NCBI RefSeq assembly: GCF_000306255.2
Contig: NZ_AKWY02000034.1
Coordinates: forward strand, 248,001 to 312,000
Length of the DNA stretch: 64,000 nt
Direction: 5' to 3'
Source of the DNA: Leptospira noguchii serovar Panama str. CZ214
GTDB lineage: Bacteria; Spirochaetota; Leptospiria; Leptospirales; Leptospiraceae
The notes under the pieces were generated by a model. That model did no database searches. It had not been told where the DNA came from and saw only the letters and a program-made list of their open reading frames with translations. A program made the translations under genes and the position numbers. Shown piece after piece: positions 50,157 through 62,406 of this stretch. Position 1 is the first letter of the stretch. Every line of letters begins with the position of its first letter.

Positions 50157-50294
50157 TAAATAATAAGAATAGATGTAAATGTCGCTTAACGATTAATCGA
50201 CGAATATCTTATCTTTGTGAGAATAGATATTTAAACTAAAAAATTGAGATTAAATGTAAATTTCAAGAAAAACTAAGAAAAGGAATTTTTTTCT
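50157..50294. promoter_or_regulatory. Divergent intergenic region between FRG A and a small ORF
   Basis: 138 bases, AT-rich. It includes GATGTAAATGTCGCTTAACG at 50172-50191, the inverted counterpart of GTCAGGCGGCGTTTACATC at 49211. It should hold promoters for both directions; no clear -35/-10 pair could be fixed. Confidence 0.35.
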
Positions 50295-50465
50295 ATGTAT
50301 AATCTATCCAAGTTATATTTAATACATAAGGCTATTGTAGCAATAAAAAAGCACTTAGAAGGAACGCCAGAAAATAAAAGCCTCGGTTGGTATTTCGCTA
50401 CGGATTTTGAAAATGATTTTTATAAAGGTCATTATGAAATCATATCCGTTATCTTTTCTCACTAG
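50295..50465 (+). CDS. Small ORF, 56 residues, with strong ribosome binding site
   Basis: MYNLSKLYLIHKAIVAIKKH, then a polar centre and WYFATDFENDFYKGHYEIIS near the C-terminus. No family recognised. An AAAAGGA sequence ends about nine bases before the ATG, a good ribosome binding site. It lies in the otherwise gene-free stretch upstream of FRG A, on the opposite strand. Confidence 0.4.
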   Translation: MYNLSKLYLIHKAIVAIKKHLEGTPENKSLGWYFATDFENDFYKGHYEIISVIFSH

Positions 50466-50503
50466 AAAGTCTGAGTCTTTATTAATCGAATTCAGAGAAT
50501 ATT

Positions 50504-50674
50504 ATGACTAAGTTTTTAACAAATGGAATCCTTTTAAAAGTGTGTCCGAGCTGTAATCACCGGTACGGATTAGATCATACAAAAAGGTATGATCGGGCAG
50601 TTCATTCTTGGTATTTTCGCGTTCTTTGTAAAAGCTGCAACCTTTCAAGCAAAGAGTATCTCATTTTGGAATAG
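50504..50674 (+). CDS. Small zinc-ribbon protein, 56 residues
   Basis: Starts MTKFLTNGILLKVCPSCNHR and contains VLCKSCN, so it has two CxxC pairs about 25 residues apart, a zinc-ribbon pattern. It is followed by a short charged end. The ribosome binding site is weak. It reads in the same direction as the 56-residue ORF 39 bases upstream, and the two may be co-transcribed. Confidence 0.45.
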   Translation: MTKFLTNGILLKVCPSCNHRYGLDHTKRYDRAVHSWYFRVLCKSCNLSSKEYLILE

Positions 50675-50761
50675 GCTAAATTGGAATGGAACAAACTCGG
50701 TTAAAAGATAAAGTTCTTAGGAGCTATGTTTCCTAATTACCTAATCTTCGGAAGTATCAAA

Positions 50762-51181
50762 TTACCAATTTTTCTTTCTTCTGATCTTGCACCAATCCCA
50801 ATATGCTTCAAGAAATCCGTGGTTTAGCATTTCTTGATTGAAGCCATCGTCCTCTGGGGCATCTTGTAATGTGATACTCTTTAATTCCCCTATTTCCCCA
50901 TTCGGCACGGCGATTCCATCAATCAAGCATAGAGACGAGAATATAGAGTTTGCGGCTGCATTCGCGAAGATCTTACGCAGAGCAGATTGAAGAGGGGGAC
51001 TCCATTTGATTTTTGCAAGGGCAATTTCTTCATCGAGACTTAAGTCACCATTGGGAGGGTATGAAAGTGCTGCGTTACGATTTTTTGCAAATAATATATC
51101 GACACTTGCGACGGACATTTCTTCCACTATTGAATGGAGAGCAATAAGGAATATCTTCAAGTTGTTTTCCGAAAGGGACAT
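50762..51181 (-). CDS. Hypothetical protein, 139 residues
   Basis: Not recognised. Mostly helical: MSLSENNLKIFLIALHSIVE and an Ala/Ser-rich middle (ALRKIFANAAANSIFSSLCL), then an acidic loop (DAPEDDGFNQEML) and a WDWCKIRRKK end. No signal peptide or membrane segment. It is likely soluble. It follows the PD-(D/E)XK protein gene by 83 bases on the same strand and might share its transcript. Confidence 0.55.
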   Translation of the reverse strand: MSLSENNLKIFLIALHSIVEEMSVASVDILFAKNRNAALSYPPNGDLSLDEEIALAKIKWSPPLQSALRKIFANAAANSIFSSLCLIDGIAVPNGEIGELKSITLQDAPEDDGFNQEMLNHGFLEAYWDWCKIRRKKNW

Positions 51182-51264
51182 TAAGTTTCTCCAGAATTAA
51201 AATAGAAAAAATGCGAATTTTACTAATCGATCAGATATAGTACGACCAAACCTAAAAGAATGAT

Positions 51265-52836
51265 CTAAAGTTGAAAAGGCATTCGCTCAGTCGGAATCCC
51301 TGTCACAAACGGAAAGAAGCCTTCTTCTTTGAATATTTCGAATTCTTCCTTATTCATTTTTCTTAATGGATAGAGAGTTTCACATATTTCAAAGAAGGTT
51401 TTGTTTTCCGGCAAGTTACGCAACCATTCCTCAAATTCTTGTGTAGTAAATATTTGTAAATCAGAGAAATGAGAAATTATTTCCGGCGATTTCGTGACGA
51501 TAATGTATTTGAAATCAGATGGAATTCCTACTTTCGAATAATTTTTCCTTAAATAGTCAATTCTTTTCAATACCTTCTTTTCCCAATTTTCTTTTAACTT
51601 TTTCAAATGTTCCTGTGTTTTTAAGAGATCTTTGAAATAAATTTCTAATGGGAGGTTGTGATTTTTAGCTTCAACAAGCACGCATGTTGAATTTTTATCC
51701 GAAAATATTAAATCAATATCACCATAGTTAACTTTTCCATCTATGAGATTAAACTCCCTATCTAATTCTATAAAATTGTATTTTTCGGCTATAAAAGATA
51801 TTAAATCTAAAAATTTATCCGAAGCTCGTTTCTTATATTCTTCCTTGATTGGTTTATAAGATTCAATAAAAGAGTAATGTATATTTACATATAAACTATC
51901 CAATATTAATTCCGGAGAAATAAGATATAAATCGGGGCTTACTCTTATTAATGGGCCACGATTAGTTTCATGGTATCGGAGTTCCGTCGGAGAAAAGTTA
52001 TTTTCCTTAAATATCAGTCTATCCATTAGCGAGTTAAGACTTTTTGCTTCGAATTTTTCTTCTAAATCTTCCTGAGATAATAATGAGGCTTGAAAAAATA
52101 CAGGAAGTGCTGAAGGGTGTGTCAAATCAATTTGATCGGTCTCTATATATTTTAATTTGTCACTTTTACTTATTATTTTTTCAGAATAATAGTCGATGAG
52201 AAATTTAATAAACTCGATATATCTTTCGAGTGAAAAGCCTAAAGTTTCTTGAAATAGATCTTGGAAAGGAGAAAAATCATTTTCAAATTCTTTAATCAAA
52301 TCTTGATAATTAAATTTAACATTTCTTTTCAATTCGCTATCTTGGTCAATTCTTAAGAAATACTTGTATATCTGTTTAGAATAATCTATATCTTCAGCCT
52401 CATGAAGATGAATTTTCATGAACCGGTCATCCTTTCCCTCTAATTCGATTTTGAATAATTCGATAAAATAATGAATCTCATATTTAGAATTGAGAATGTT
52501 TCCGTTATGAATGAGAAAATCTACTATATTAAGATTTAAAATTGGAAAATTTCCATTAATAACTCGAGCCGCTTTTTTTCCGAACTTCGTGCATAATTGA
52601 ATAACATATTTTATCGTTTCCTCTTCTAATGCAGAAACCATTTCTATAAATTCTTTGTTTTGAAAAGTCGCCCTATCTGGATAAGTATTCAGTGTCCTAT
52701 TCGCATGGAGTAGGTATAATAAATATTGCAGTTCCATAAAGGTCGTTAATTTTGCTGCTGCTTCAATTAACTTATTTATATCTTTATTTAACTCTTTCTT
52801 TAGTTTAAGGTGTGCTTTCTTCTTTAAATCTGACAT
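51265..52836 (-). CDS. Large protein with C-terminal PD-(D/E)XK nuclease motif
   Basis: A 523-residue protein from ATG 52836, chosen over ATG 52857 because GAGGAAATACAA lies just before it. The first about 340 residues are helical and unlike any family I know. The C-terminal part has a restriction-endonuclease-like core: YGDIDLIFSDKN then TCVLVEAKNH, giving D-X(n)-E-X-K with Asp373/375, Glu389 and Lys391 in this numbering (380/382, 396 and 398 from 52857). YIIVTKSPEIISHF follows as the next strand. It may be a standalone nuclease or defence effector; no methyltransferase neighbours it. Confidence 0.6.
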   Translation of the reverse strand: MSDLKKKAHLKLKKELNKDINKLIEAAAKLTTFMELQYLLYLLHANRTLNTYPDRATFQNKEFIEMVSALEEETIKYVIQLCTKFGKKAARVINGNFPILNLNIVDFLIHNGNILNSKYEIHYFIELFKIELEGKDDRFMKIHLHEAEDIDYSKQIYKYFLRIDQDSELKRNVKFNYQDLIKEFENDFSPFQDLFQETLGFSLERYIEFIKFLIDYYSEKIISKSDKLKYIETDQIDLTHPSALPVFFQASLLSQEDLEEKFEAKSLNSLMDRLIFKENNFSPTELRYHETNRGPLIRVSPDLYLISPELILDSLYVNIHYSFIESYKPIKEEYKKRASDKFLDLISFIAEKYNFIELDREFNLIDGKVNYGDIDLIFSDKNSTCVLVEAKNHNLPLEIYFKDLLKTQEHLKKLKENWEKKVLKRIDYLRKNYSKVGIPSDFKYIIVTKSPEIISHFSDLQIFTTQEFEEWLRNLPENKTFFEICETLYPLRKMNKEEFEIFKEEGFFPFVTGIPTERMPFQL

Positions 52837-53218
52837 TTGTATTTCCTCATTAATCATGATGTCTAGTTTGGATTACCTAAAAATTGCTAATATAGAATCC
52901 AGTAGCAAAAGTATTATTTAATTATAATAACTTAATTATTGGGAATAAAAGTTTTATGACTAAATAATTAAAAATATATGCCTGCGAATTATATAAGAAA
53001 TTTGTAGGCATCGCTATATTGATTTATTTTAAAGTTCATTTATTTGGCGAAAAGACCTCGTAGCGAAAATTTGAAAAACACAATCATTTCCAGAGCAAAG
53101 AACTTTAGTTTTTGAAAATAAAATGTAGGAACGACTACTTTTAAAAACTCCCAATTCAAGTTAAATTATAGAAACTTATCTAAATGTGAATTTAAAAAAC
53201 ATCTTTTCAAGATCGATT
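52837..53218. other. Non-coding spacer
   Basis: 382 AT-rich bases without a gene. The segment ATGTAGGAACGACTACTTTTA at 53121-53141 is a partial match to the reverse complement of the AGTTCCYACA family. No terminator is clear after the gene at 53219. Confidence 0.45.
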
Positions 53219-53953
53219 TTAGTTCGGATAATCGGTGATCAGTTTTTGGATTTTTGGATCACTTTCCAATTCATTTAAATTCTGAACTGCTTCTTTGCCT
53301 TTCATTTTTAAAAGATTTTCTACAATGACTTCTGCCGATTCTTTTTCAGAATGTAACAAATTGGAAACGAATTTAAAAAGTTTTTCGGATTGAAATCTTG
53401 GAAAAATTTTTAAAATTTGTTCTTTGATTTTTTGAGAACTAGAATGAAAAACTCGAACCAAAGGTTCGTAATCATCAATTCTAAAATCGTAACTAAGAAG
53501 ATCGTCTATCGTACCTAAAATTGAAATTTTTTCTTCTTCATTTTGAGACTGATTGAATTTGGAAATCAAAGAATAGTATCGATTTTCTTTTAGTCTATTT
53601 GCAAAGGGCCAGCCTTTCGGTAAACAAGCTGGACAAAGACATCTAACTTTAGAATGTGCCTCTGGAAAATAACGCCAACCGACTGTCTGGGGAAGGCTTT
53701 TGATCTTTAGAATTTCTTTTTTAGTTACTTTTCTGGGAAGAACAATTTGAAATCCTAATTTATTCTTTGTAGAAAGTAAAAGCTGAGCAGATTCGATTGC
53801 AGTAGAAAACATCAGTTCAGAGTTATAATTTCCGGACCAGACCGGTTCTAAATCCGGAATCTTAAAATAAACTCCGATGACCGGTCCTTTAGAAAATCTT
53901 TTAATTTCCCTCAACCATTGGTGTGTGATCCAAAAATCAGAAATGACAGGCAT
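53219..53953 (-). CDS. Hypothetical protein with Cys motif and HEAT-like helices
   Basis: A 244-residue protein, family not recognised. The first about 120 residues are mixed strand/helix (KGPVIGVYFKIPDLEPVWSG, IVLPRKVTKKEILKIKSLPQ), with a CLCPACLPKGWPF cluster that could bind zinc. From about 130 on, helical repeats (KISILGTIDDLLSYDF, YEPLVRVFHSSSQKIKEQILK, FKFVSNLLHSEKESAEVIVE) resemble HEAT-type units. Soluble, cytoplasmic. It stands alone between the accessory island and the sdh operon. Confidence 0.6.
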   Translation of the reverse strand: MPVISDFWITHQWLREIKRFSKGPVIGVYFKIPDLEPVWSGNYNSELMFSTAIESAQLLLSTKNKLGFQIVLPRKVTKKEILKIKSLPQTVGWRYFPEAHSKVRCLCPACLPKGWPFANRLKENRYYSLISKFNQSQNEEEKISILGTIDDLLSYDFRIDDYEPLVRVFHSSSQKIKEQILKIFPRFQSEKLFKFVSNLLHSEKESAEVIVENLLKMKGKEAVQNLNELESDPKIQKLITDYPN

Positions 53954-54257
<304 letters not shown>

Positions 54258-54988
54258 TTAAGAAAGAATGTAATCCCGGTTCATTGTCCGGATAAAATCC
54301 CTCTTAATCGATTTAGGACAAACAGCTTCGCACTCGTATTGGTTTGTGCAATTTCCAAAACCTTCTTTGTCCATCGCGTTGATCATTTTTTTTACGCGTT
54401 CTTTTTGTTCCACTTTTCCTTGAGGCAAAAGACCGAGATGGGTGATCTTCGCGGAAACAAATAACATCGCACTTGCGTTTTTACAAGAAGCCACACAGGC
54501 ACCACAACCGATACAGGTAGCCGCGTCCATGGCAACATCTGCGTCTACTTTAGGAATTGGGTTTGCATTTGCGTCGGGAGCGCCACCCGTGTTTATGCTA
54601 ATAAAACCTCCAGATTGGATGATTCTATCGAACGCGCTTCTGTCTACGACGAGATCCTTGATGACTGGAAAAGCTTTTGCTCTCCACGGTTCCACATAAA
54701 CGGTATCTCCGTCCTTAAAGGAACGCATGTGCAACTGACAAGAAGTAACTCCTTGATGGGGACCATGCGCTTGTCCGTTGATCATCAGGTTACAGGAACC
54801 GCAGATTCCTTCTCGACAATCGTGTTCGAACGCAATTGGGTCTTCTCCTTTGTTGATCAGTTCTTCATTGACTACGTCGAGCATTTCCAAGAAAGACATG
54901 TTCGGGGAAACATCTTTTGCTTCGTAGTCTACGATCTTTCCCTTAGTTTCTCCGCTTTTTTGTCTCCAGACTTTGAGTTTCAGATCCA

Positions 54989-54989
<1 letters not shown>
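54258..54989 (-). CDS. sdhB: Succinate dehydrogenase iron-sulfur subunit
   Basis: A 243-residue iron-sulfur protein of complex II, carrying electrons from the flavin to quinone. The [2Fe-2S] site is [15 protein letters not shown] (with the last Cys in TSCQL), and the C-terminal clusters are [17 protein letters not shown] and [18 protein letters not shown]. The N-terminus [11 protein letters not shown] is typical of the Bacteroidetes/Leptospira type. The ATG overlaps the sdhA stop (the two genes share position 54989), so they are coupled. Confidence 0.94.
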
Positions 54990-57621
<2,632 letters not shown>

Positions 57622-57631
57622 TGGTGGAAAG

Positions 57632-57669
<38 letters not shown>

Positions 57670-57869
57670 TTAAAATGAAAACAAACCCGTACTTTCTAAA
57701 ATGAGAGTAAAAAAACGAGCTATGACGAAAAGCATTTTTATTTTGAAGAGAAAAAATTGATACTAGAAAGGTATTAAGATCCAGTATCAATTAGAGATCT
57801 AAAGATGTTTCATCAAATACAGAAAAATTTAGTGCGTCGCGTAACAAAACTTTTTCGGAAGATAAAATC

Positions 57870-59396
57870 ATGAATCCTTTCCAAAAACTTTATCAAAAAA
57901 ATAAACTCAAAGGTGCTTCCGATTCAAAGGTAACAAAAGAATATTCTGAAAATTCTTTCCTATTTAAAAAATATTCCGATAAGAGTGAATTTTTAAATCC
58001 ATATTTTTCTTTTCGAGGAAGGATATTGTCTAAGATCGCCTTCGGAAGTTATAGAGTAGGACTTGAATCTACTGAACACGAAAAGTCGATAAAACTTTCC
58101 TTGTCAATGGGGTTTAACGTAATCGATACTTCTTCCAATTATGGAAATGGAGAAAGTGAAAGTTTGATTGGAAAGGTTCTTCAAGAGGAAATACACAAAG
58201 GAGAACTCAAAAGAGAAAATGTTTTTATAATCACTAAGGCGGGATATATCCAAGGAAAAAATTTAGAGATCGTAACCAAACTTGAAAAACAAAACCGAGA
58301 ATTTCCGGAGATCACTTACTATCAGGAAGGATGTTACCACTGCATTCACCCTTTTTTCTTGGAAGATCAACTTGAATATTCTCTCAAAAGACTAGGTCTT
58401 GAAGTCGTGGATGTTTTTCTTTTACACAATCCGGAATACTTTCTCATGGACCGAGAGAAACATAACGTTCCCAAAGAAAAGGCTGTCAAAGAATATTACG
58501 AAAGAATTAAAAACTCTTTCCGATTTCTAGAACAAAAACGAAAAGAAGGTAAAATTTTATACTACGGAATTTCATCCAACACGTTTCCAGAAGATCCAGA
58601 AAAATATACCGCCACTTCGCTTATCAAAATTCTAAAAATCGCAAAGGAAATTCAAAACGAGCTCGGCTTAAAGGAATCCGGTTTTGCGGTTGTTCAATTT
58701 CCGGGGAATCTTTTAGAGAATGGATTTTTAGATTCTAAGTTCGAAGGAAAAAGTTTAGTTTCTATCGTTCATGAAAACGACCTTTTACCTCTGATCAATC
58801 GTCCCTTAAATGCAATATCAAACTCAGGAAACATTTATAGACTTTCTTATAATCCAAAAAAAGAAAACCAAGATGTTCTTAAACTTTTAAAAGAAAGATT
58901 AGATACGATTTATAAAAAAGAGGAGGAGTTACTTACCGTTTTGCCTCAAGGCTCATACAAATATACATTTCGAACCGTAACCGAGCCCTATTTAAACCAG
59001 TTTCAAAATCAAGATCATCTAAATCAATTTTTGGAAAAAACAGCAATTCCTATTGTACAACAACTGATTGCACAGATCGAAAAAGTAGGCGGGGTAAAAG
59101 TTCAAACCGAATACATTGAAACTTTGAACGAAGCGCTTCCTGTTTTGGAACAATATGTGTTTCAAAAAAATACAGAAAGTAGAAAATCATTATATTCTAA
59201 AATTATAAAATTATATCCCAAATATAAAGAATGGAATTTGTCCTCGATCGCGCTTCACTTGCTTTGTTCTTCATTGGGAAAGGGGGTTGTTTTACTTGGA
59301 ATGAGAAAAGAAGAATACGTAAAAGATGCAACGTTTTCTTTTGCAGCGCCTGAAACCGAAATTCAATATCAGGATTGGAAACAATTTGAAGTTTGA
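57870..59396 (+). CDS. Aldo/keto reductase family protein, long form
   Basis: A 508-residue protein. The AKR core spans about 45-300: [39 protein letters not shown] (catalytic Asp and Tyr), FIITKAGYI (Lys), [12 protein letters not shown] (His). Compared with ~330-residue AKRs it has an extra region: a YHCIHPFF insertion and a C-terminal ~180-residue helical segment ([38 protein letters not shown]). The substrate is unknown. Its 3' end overlaps the DUF309 gene by 11 bases. Confidence 0.8.
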   Translation: MNPFQKLYQKNKLKGASDSKVTKEYSENSFLFKKYSDKSEFLNPYFSFRGRILSKIAFGSYRVGLESTEHEKSIKLSLSMGFNVIDTSSNYGNGESESLIGKVLQEEIHKGELKRENVFIITKAGYIQGKNLEIVTKLEKQNREFPEITYYQEGCYHCIHPFFLEDQLEYSLKRLGLEVVDVFLLHNPEYFLMDREKHNVPKEKAVKEYYERIKNSFRFLEQKRKEGKILYYGISSNTFPEDPEKYTATSLIKILKIAKEIQNELGLKESGFAVVQFPGNLLENGFLDSKFEGKSLVSIVHENDLLPLINRPLNAISNSGNIYRLSYNPKKENQDVLKLLKERLDTIYKKEEELLTVLPQGSYKYTFRTVTEPYLNQFQNQDHLNQFLEKTAIPIVQQLIAQIEKVGGVKVQTEYIETLNEALPVLEQYVFQKNTESRKSLYSKIIKLYPKYKEWNLSSIALHLLCSSLGKGVVLLGMRKEEYVKDATFSFAAPETEIQYQDWKQFEV

Positions 59397-59850
59397 TCCT
59401 GAAATCGTAGTTCTTTTTGAACGTATCAAATCTGCTTCTGATCCAGAAGAAACGATTGATTTTGCTTATTCTAATGCAGAAAAACTTTTTCAAAAAGGAA
59501 AGTATTTCGAAGCACACGAGGTGTTAGAGTTTCAATGGAAGAAAGATTTTGGAATTAGAAAAATATTTCTTCAAGGAATCATTCAACTTTCTGTTTCTTT
59601 ACATAAGATTTATGTAAAACCAAACGGTCGTGGGTCTAGAATGCAGGCGGAAAAATCCAAAGAAAAGTTGGAAACCGTTTTAAATTCCAATGATTTGAGT
59701 GAAAAAGGAAAACAGATTGTATTGAATTTGCTGCAAAGTTTAGACCAGATCTTAAATCTTTACGAAGGGGATGAGATTTTACCCGAAAAAGTTTCTACTT
59801 TCTGTATTCCAAGTCTTCCGAAAGAATGGCGAGAATTGTTCAGGGACTAA
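59386..59850 (+). CDS. DUF309-family protein (TTG start)
   Basis: A 154-residue DUF309 protein. The signature is [14 protein letters not shown], followed by [16 protein letters not shown] and [17 protein letters not shown]. The family is of unknown function. I chose TTG 59386, overlapping the aldo/keto reductase stop by 11 bases, because the conserved region starts soon after and an upstream frame reads through the reductase gene. The pair may be a functional unit. Confidence 0.75.
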   Translation: MKFDPEIVVLFERIKSASDPEETIDFAYSNAEKLFQKGKYFEAHEVLEFQWKKDFGIRKIFLQGIIQLSVSLHKIYVKPNGRGSRMQAEKSKEKLETVLNSNDLSEKGKQIVLNLLQSLDQILNLYEGDEILPEKVSTFCIPSLPKEWRELFRD

Positions 59851-59951
59851 TGACAGAAAATTTACGGATAGACTTTTTCTTGAAAAACAGAAGATACGGT
59901 AATATATTAGAAATATATTATATTTTATAAGATGTAGATTTACAATTCTGT

Positions 59952-60040
59952 TCTTACTGATCTTTATAAAGTTGAGTGTCGGAAATTTTTGCCATAAAAA
60001 GCTATTTGAGTGCAAAATATTGGGTACTCTGTTATATGGT
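59952..60040 (+). repeat. Dispersed repeat with TTGGGTA box, copy 2
   Basis: CTTACTGATCTTTATAAAG, GTCGGAAATTTTTGCCATAA and CAAAATATTGGGTACTCTGT, aligning with 38121-38215 along its length. It lies between the DUF309 gene and the hydrolase gene. Confidence 0.5.
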
Positions 60041-60094
60041 TCTTTAGTAGTATAGAACAAACAAAGTTCATCTGCCTTCTGAAAGGGAAATAAT

Positions 60095-60970
60095 ATGAGT
60101 AAAATTGAAAGTGGTTTTTTTCAATCCGGGGGATATAATCTTTCGTATAAAATTCATAAAAATGGAAAGGAAAATTCGATTCTTTTATTTCACGGATTTC
60201 AAGACGCATCGGATACATTTCTTTATCAATTTCCGTTTTTATCTAAACATTTTAATATATATCGATTTGATTATAGAGGTCATGGAGATTCAGAATGGAT
60301 TCGAGAAGGAAACTATCATTTCATTCAAACCCTAGTAGATGTTAAAACTTTTGTTTCCAAGTTTCTTCCTGATAAATTTCATATCTTAGGACATTCTATG
60401 GGGGGAGGAATTGGAGCCAGATTTGCTGGAATTTATCCAGAAAAAATTTTAAGTCTGGTATGTTTAGAAGGTTTTATGTCGATCCAAAATCCGGAGTTAG
60501 AAAAAAAACGTCTGAAAGCTTGGCTGGATACTTTAGAGAACAATGAAGTAGGAGTTAAAGAAAGAAAAAATAAAACTTTTTCGAACCTGGATGAATTGGC
60601 TCATCGTTTGAAACCTGTTTATCCAAGATTGGATTCTAAAAAAGTTCTGGATTTGGCAACCTATCTTTCTAAAAAAACGGACACTGGATTTCAGTGGAAA
60701 AATGATCCGCTCTATAAAAGGGGATTTCCATTTGTTTTCTCTCCTTATTTAACTCGTCATCTATGGGAGTGTATTTCTTCTCCTACTTTGATCATATATG
60801 GAAAGGAAACCCATTTGGTTCCGGAAAATCGGGAAGAAATTCTTTCGCATTTTAGATTTTTAGAATATATTGAAATGGAAAATGCGGGACACAATATGCA
60901 TCATGATCAACCTGAAAAATTAGAGGAATTATTAAATGAATTTTATCTAAAACATGGATTTTTAATATAA
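60095..60970 (+). CDS. Alpha/beta hydrolase
   Basis: A 291-residue serine hydrolase of the alpha/beta fold. [11 protein letters not shown] forms the oxyanion region, FDYRGHGDS the second strand loop, [14 protein letters not shown] the nucleophile elbow (Ser101), and [13 protein letters not shown] the catalytic His (266). The Asp is likely in the [12 protein letters not shown] region. An esterase or lipase-like activity is likely; the substrate is unknown. ATG 60095 follows AAAGGGAAA, a good ribosome binding site. Confidence 0.87.
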   Translation: MSKIESGFFQSGGYNLSYKIHKNGKENSILLFHGFQDASDTFLYQFPFLSKHFNIYRFDYRGHGDSEWIREGNYHFIQTLVDVKTFVSKFLPDKFHILGHSMGGGIGARFAGIYPEKILSLVCLEGFMSIQNPELEKKRLKAWLDTLENNEVGVKERKNKTFSNLDELAHRLKPVYPRLDSKKVLDLATYLSKKTDTGFQWKNDPLYKRGFPFVFSPYLTRHLWECISSPTLIIYGKETHLVPENREEILSHFRFLEYIEMENAGHNMHHDQPEKLEELLNEFYLKHGFLI

Positions 60971-61095
60971 TAAGGAATGAATTTTATTTAGTGTTACTCA
61001 AGGATCTTTATGCAAAAAAAATGAGTAAAGGATTCCTATCTTGGCATTTTTAAAACGTTTTTTGAGTTTTTATTTTATGAGTTTTGCCAATACAA

Positions 61096-61189
61096 TAGAG
61101 TTTTTGGAAAATTAATTCTTCATCAGTTTCTCTTTGATGGAAACGGTCGATTGAAGCAGCTTGAACTATAGGATTCTTCAATAACTCTA
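61096..61189 (-). repeat. MITE-like palindromic repeat, copy 7
   Basis: A 94-bp reverse copy with ends TAGAGTTTTTGGAAAAT and ATTCTTCAATAACTCTA. The GGAAACGGTCGATTGAAGCA centre is the cleanest in the window. A deletion near the right end shortens it relative to copy 6. Confidence 0.8.
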
Positions 61190-61258
61190 ATATAAAATGT
61201 GAGTACTGTTAATTTTTATCGCAAAACACTGTTTTAATGTAAAATATTGGGTATTTTA
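61190..61258 (+). repeat. Dispersed repeat with TTGGGTA box, copy 3 (partial)
   Basis: ATTTTTATCGCAAAACACTG followed by GTAAAATATTGGGTATTTTA. It matches the second half of the copies at 38121 and 59952 and is wedged between two MITE-like repeats. Confidence 0.45.
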
Positions 61259-61259
61259 T

Positions 61260-61347
61260 TAGAGTTGTTGAAAAATTAAATTAGTTTCTCTTTGATGAAA
61301 AAGGTCGATTGAAGCAGTTTTGTTGATATTGTTTTTTAGCAACTCTA
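61260..61347 (-). repeat. MITE-like palindromic repeat, copy 8
   Basis: An 88-bp reverse copy with ends TAGAGTTGTTGAAAAAT and TTTTTTAGCAACTCTA. It has lost about ten bases near the left arm (AATTAGTTTCTC instead of AATTAATTCATTATCTGTTTC-type). Two copies this close could reflect a local insertion of one beside another. Confidence 0.8.
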
Positions 61348-61562
61348 TTATAACTTTAAGTAGTTATAAAATTATCTGCTTAGTAAATTTCTAAAAATCC
61401 ATAATGGAATATTTTTGAAAGTGTAAATGTTTATTCATGTTTCTAAATCAATTGAGTCTAAAAAAAATATTGCTGAAAGTGATTCGGTTAAATTAACGTT
61501 CTCTGTAAAGAATTTATACTCGTCTTAATACGAAAATCTTAAAAATTCTTTTTTAAATTTTA

Positions 61563-62396
61563 ATGAACTTTCTTTTACAGAATCAAACGAAATGGATTTC
61601 AATCTTTTTATTTTTACTTTCGTTTCCTCTTTTAAGCCAACAGATAATTCTTTTGAAAAATGGAACCTCGATTAGAGCAAACGTGACTAGTCAGAATGAA
61701 AAGAACATAATCATTCGAACAAAAGATGGAAACGTTCAGATCTTGTCAAAAAAAGGGGTTCTCAAAGTAATTTATAAAGATGTAAACGAAGAGGAAGCAA
61801 AACGAATTCGTAAAGAAGAGGAAATTAAAATCCAAGAAGCAAAACCGGCGGAAGATAAAAGGAAGATTGAGGATGAGGTTCCGGTAGAAACAAAAGCTAC
61901 CGGAAATAGAACTCGTTGGAATTTGGTTTGGAGGTCTGCGGTATTTCCAGGTTGGGGACATTATAAAGCGAATCGAAAAAAAATCGGAATTGTATATGCC
62001 TCGTTTTTTTGGTCAGGGGTGATCTTAACTTTGATCGCATCTGATCGAATTGGAGAAAAAAAAACCGAGTATGAAAATTCGGCGCGTATTGGACAAGTCA
62101 GCGACTACGCCTTGATCAGAGAAATGATCGTACATGAAAAACGTTCCGAATATAAAAAATCTATAGACGACTATCAAAATTTGGCGATGGGAACCGTTCT
62201 AGTTTATTTGATTCAATTGACTCATTCTTATTTTACAGGTATTGATTGGGAAAAAGAAGAAATTGCGATTACACCACAGGGTTCAATTCTTAGAAAAGGA
62301 ATTCAATTGGATCCTATAAGAGAAACCAATTTCTTAAATTCGGAATCTAGGGTTTTCGGTTTGAAAGCAGAAATTCGATACAACTGGTTCTTTTAA
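61563..62396 (+). CDS. Envelope hypothetical protein with DUF5683-like C-terminal region
   Basis: A 277-residue protein. An N-terminal signal (WISIFLFLLSFPLLSQQ) is followed by a strand-rich domain (IILLKNGTSIRANVTSQNEK, IIIRTKDGNVQILSKKGV), then a Lys/Glu-rich linker, then SAVFPGWGHYKANRKKIGIV and the helix YASFFWSGVILTLIA, resembling the DUF5683-type motif seen in Leptospira and Bacteroidetes membrane proteins. A second membrane segment is MGTVLVYLIQLTHSYF. The function is unknown. It lies four bases before a lipoprotein gene, likely in one transcript. Confidence 0.68.
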   Translation: MNFLLQNQTKWISIFLFLLSFPLLSQQIILLKNGTSIRANVTSQNEKNIIIRTKDGNVQILSKKGVLKVIYKDVNEEEAKRIRKEEEIKIQEAKPAEDKRKIEDEVPVETKATGNRTRWNLVWRSAVFPGWGHYKANRKKIGIVYASFFWSGVILTLIASDRIGEKKTEYENSARIGQVSDYALIREMIVHEKRSEYKKSIDDYQNLAMGTVLVYLIQLTHSYFTGIDWEKEEIAITPQGSILRKGIQLDPIRETNFLNSESRVFGLKAEIRYNWFF

Positions 62397-62406
62397 GGAA
62401 TTGATT

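Larger units (their letters stand above)
60971..61562. other. Non-coding spacer with two MITE-like copies
   Basis: 592 bases with no gene. Two reverse-orientation MITE-like copies (61096-61189 and 61260-61347) are about 70 bases apart, separated by part of the TTGGGTA-box repeat (61190-61258). The remainder is AT-rich and would hold the promoter of the gene at 61563. Confidence 0.55.

Noticed and set aside
50162..50200. Full integron attC site upstream of FRG A
   Set aside because: Only one core (GCTTAAC on +) is present; no matching GTTRRRY partner within 150 bases, so a complete attC cannot be claimed.
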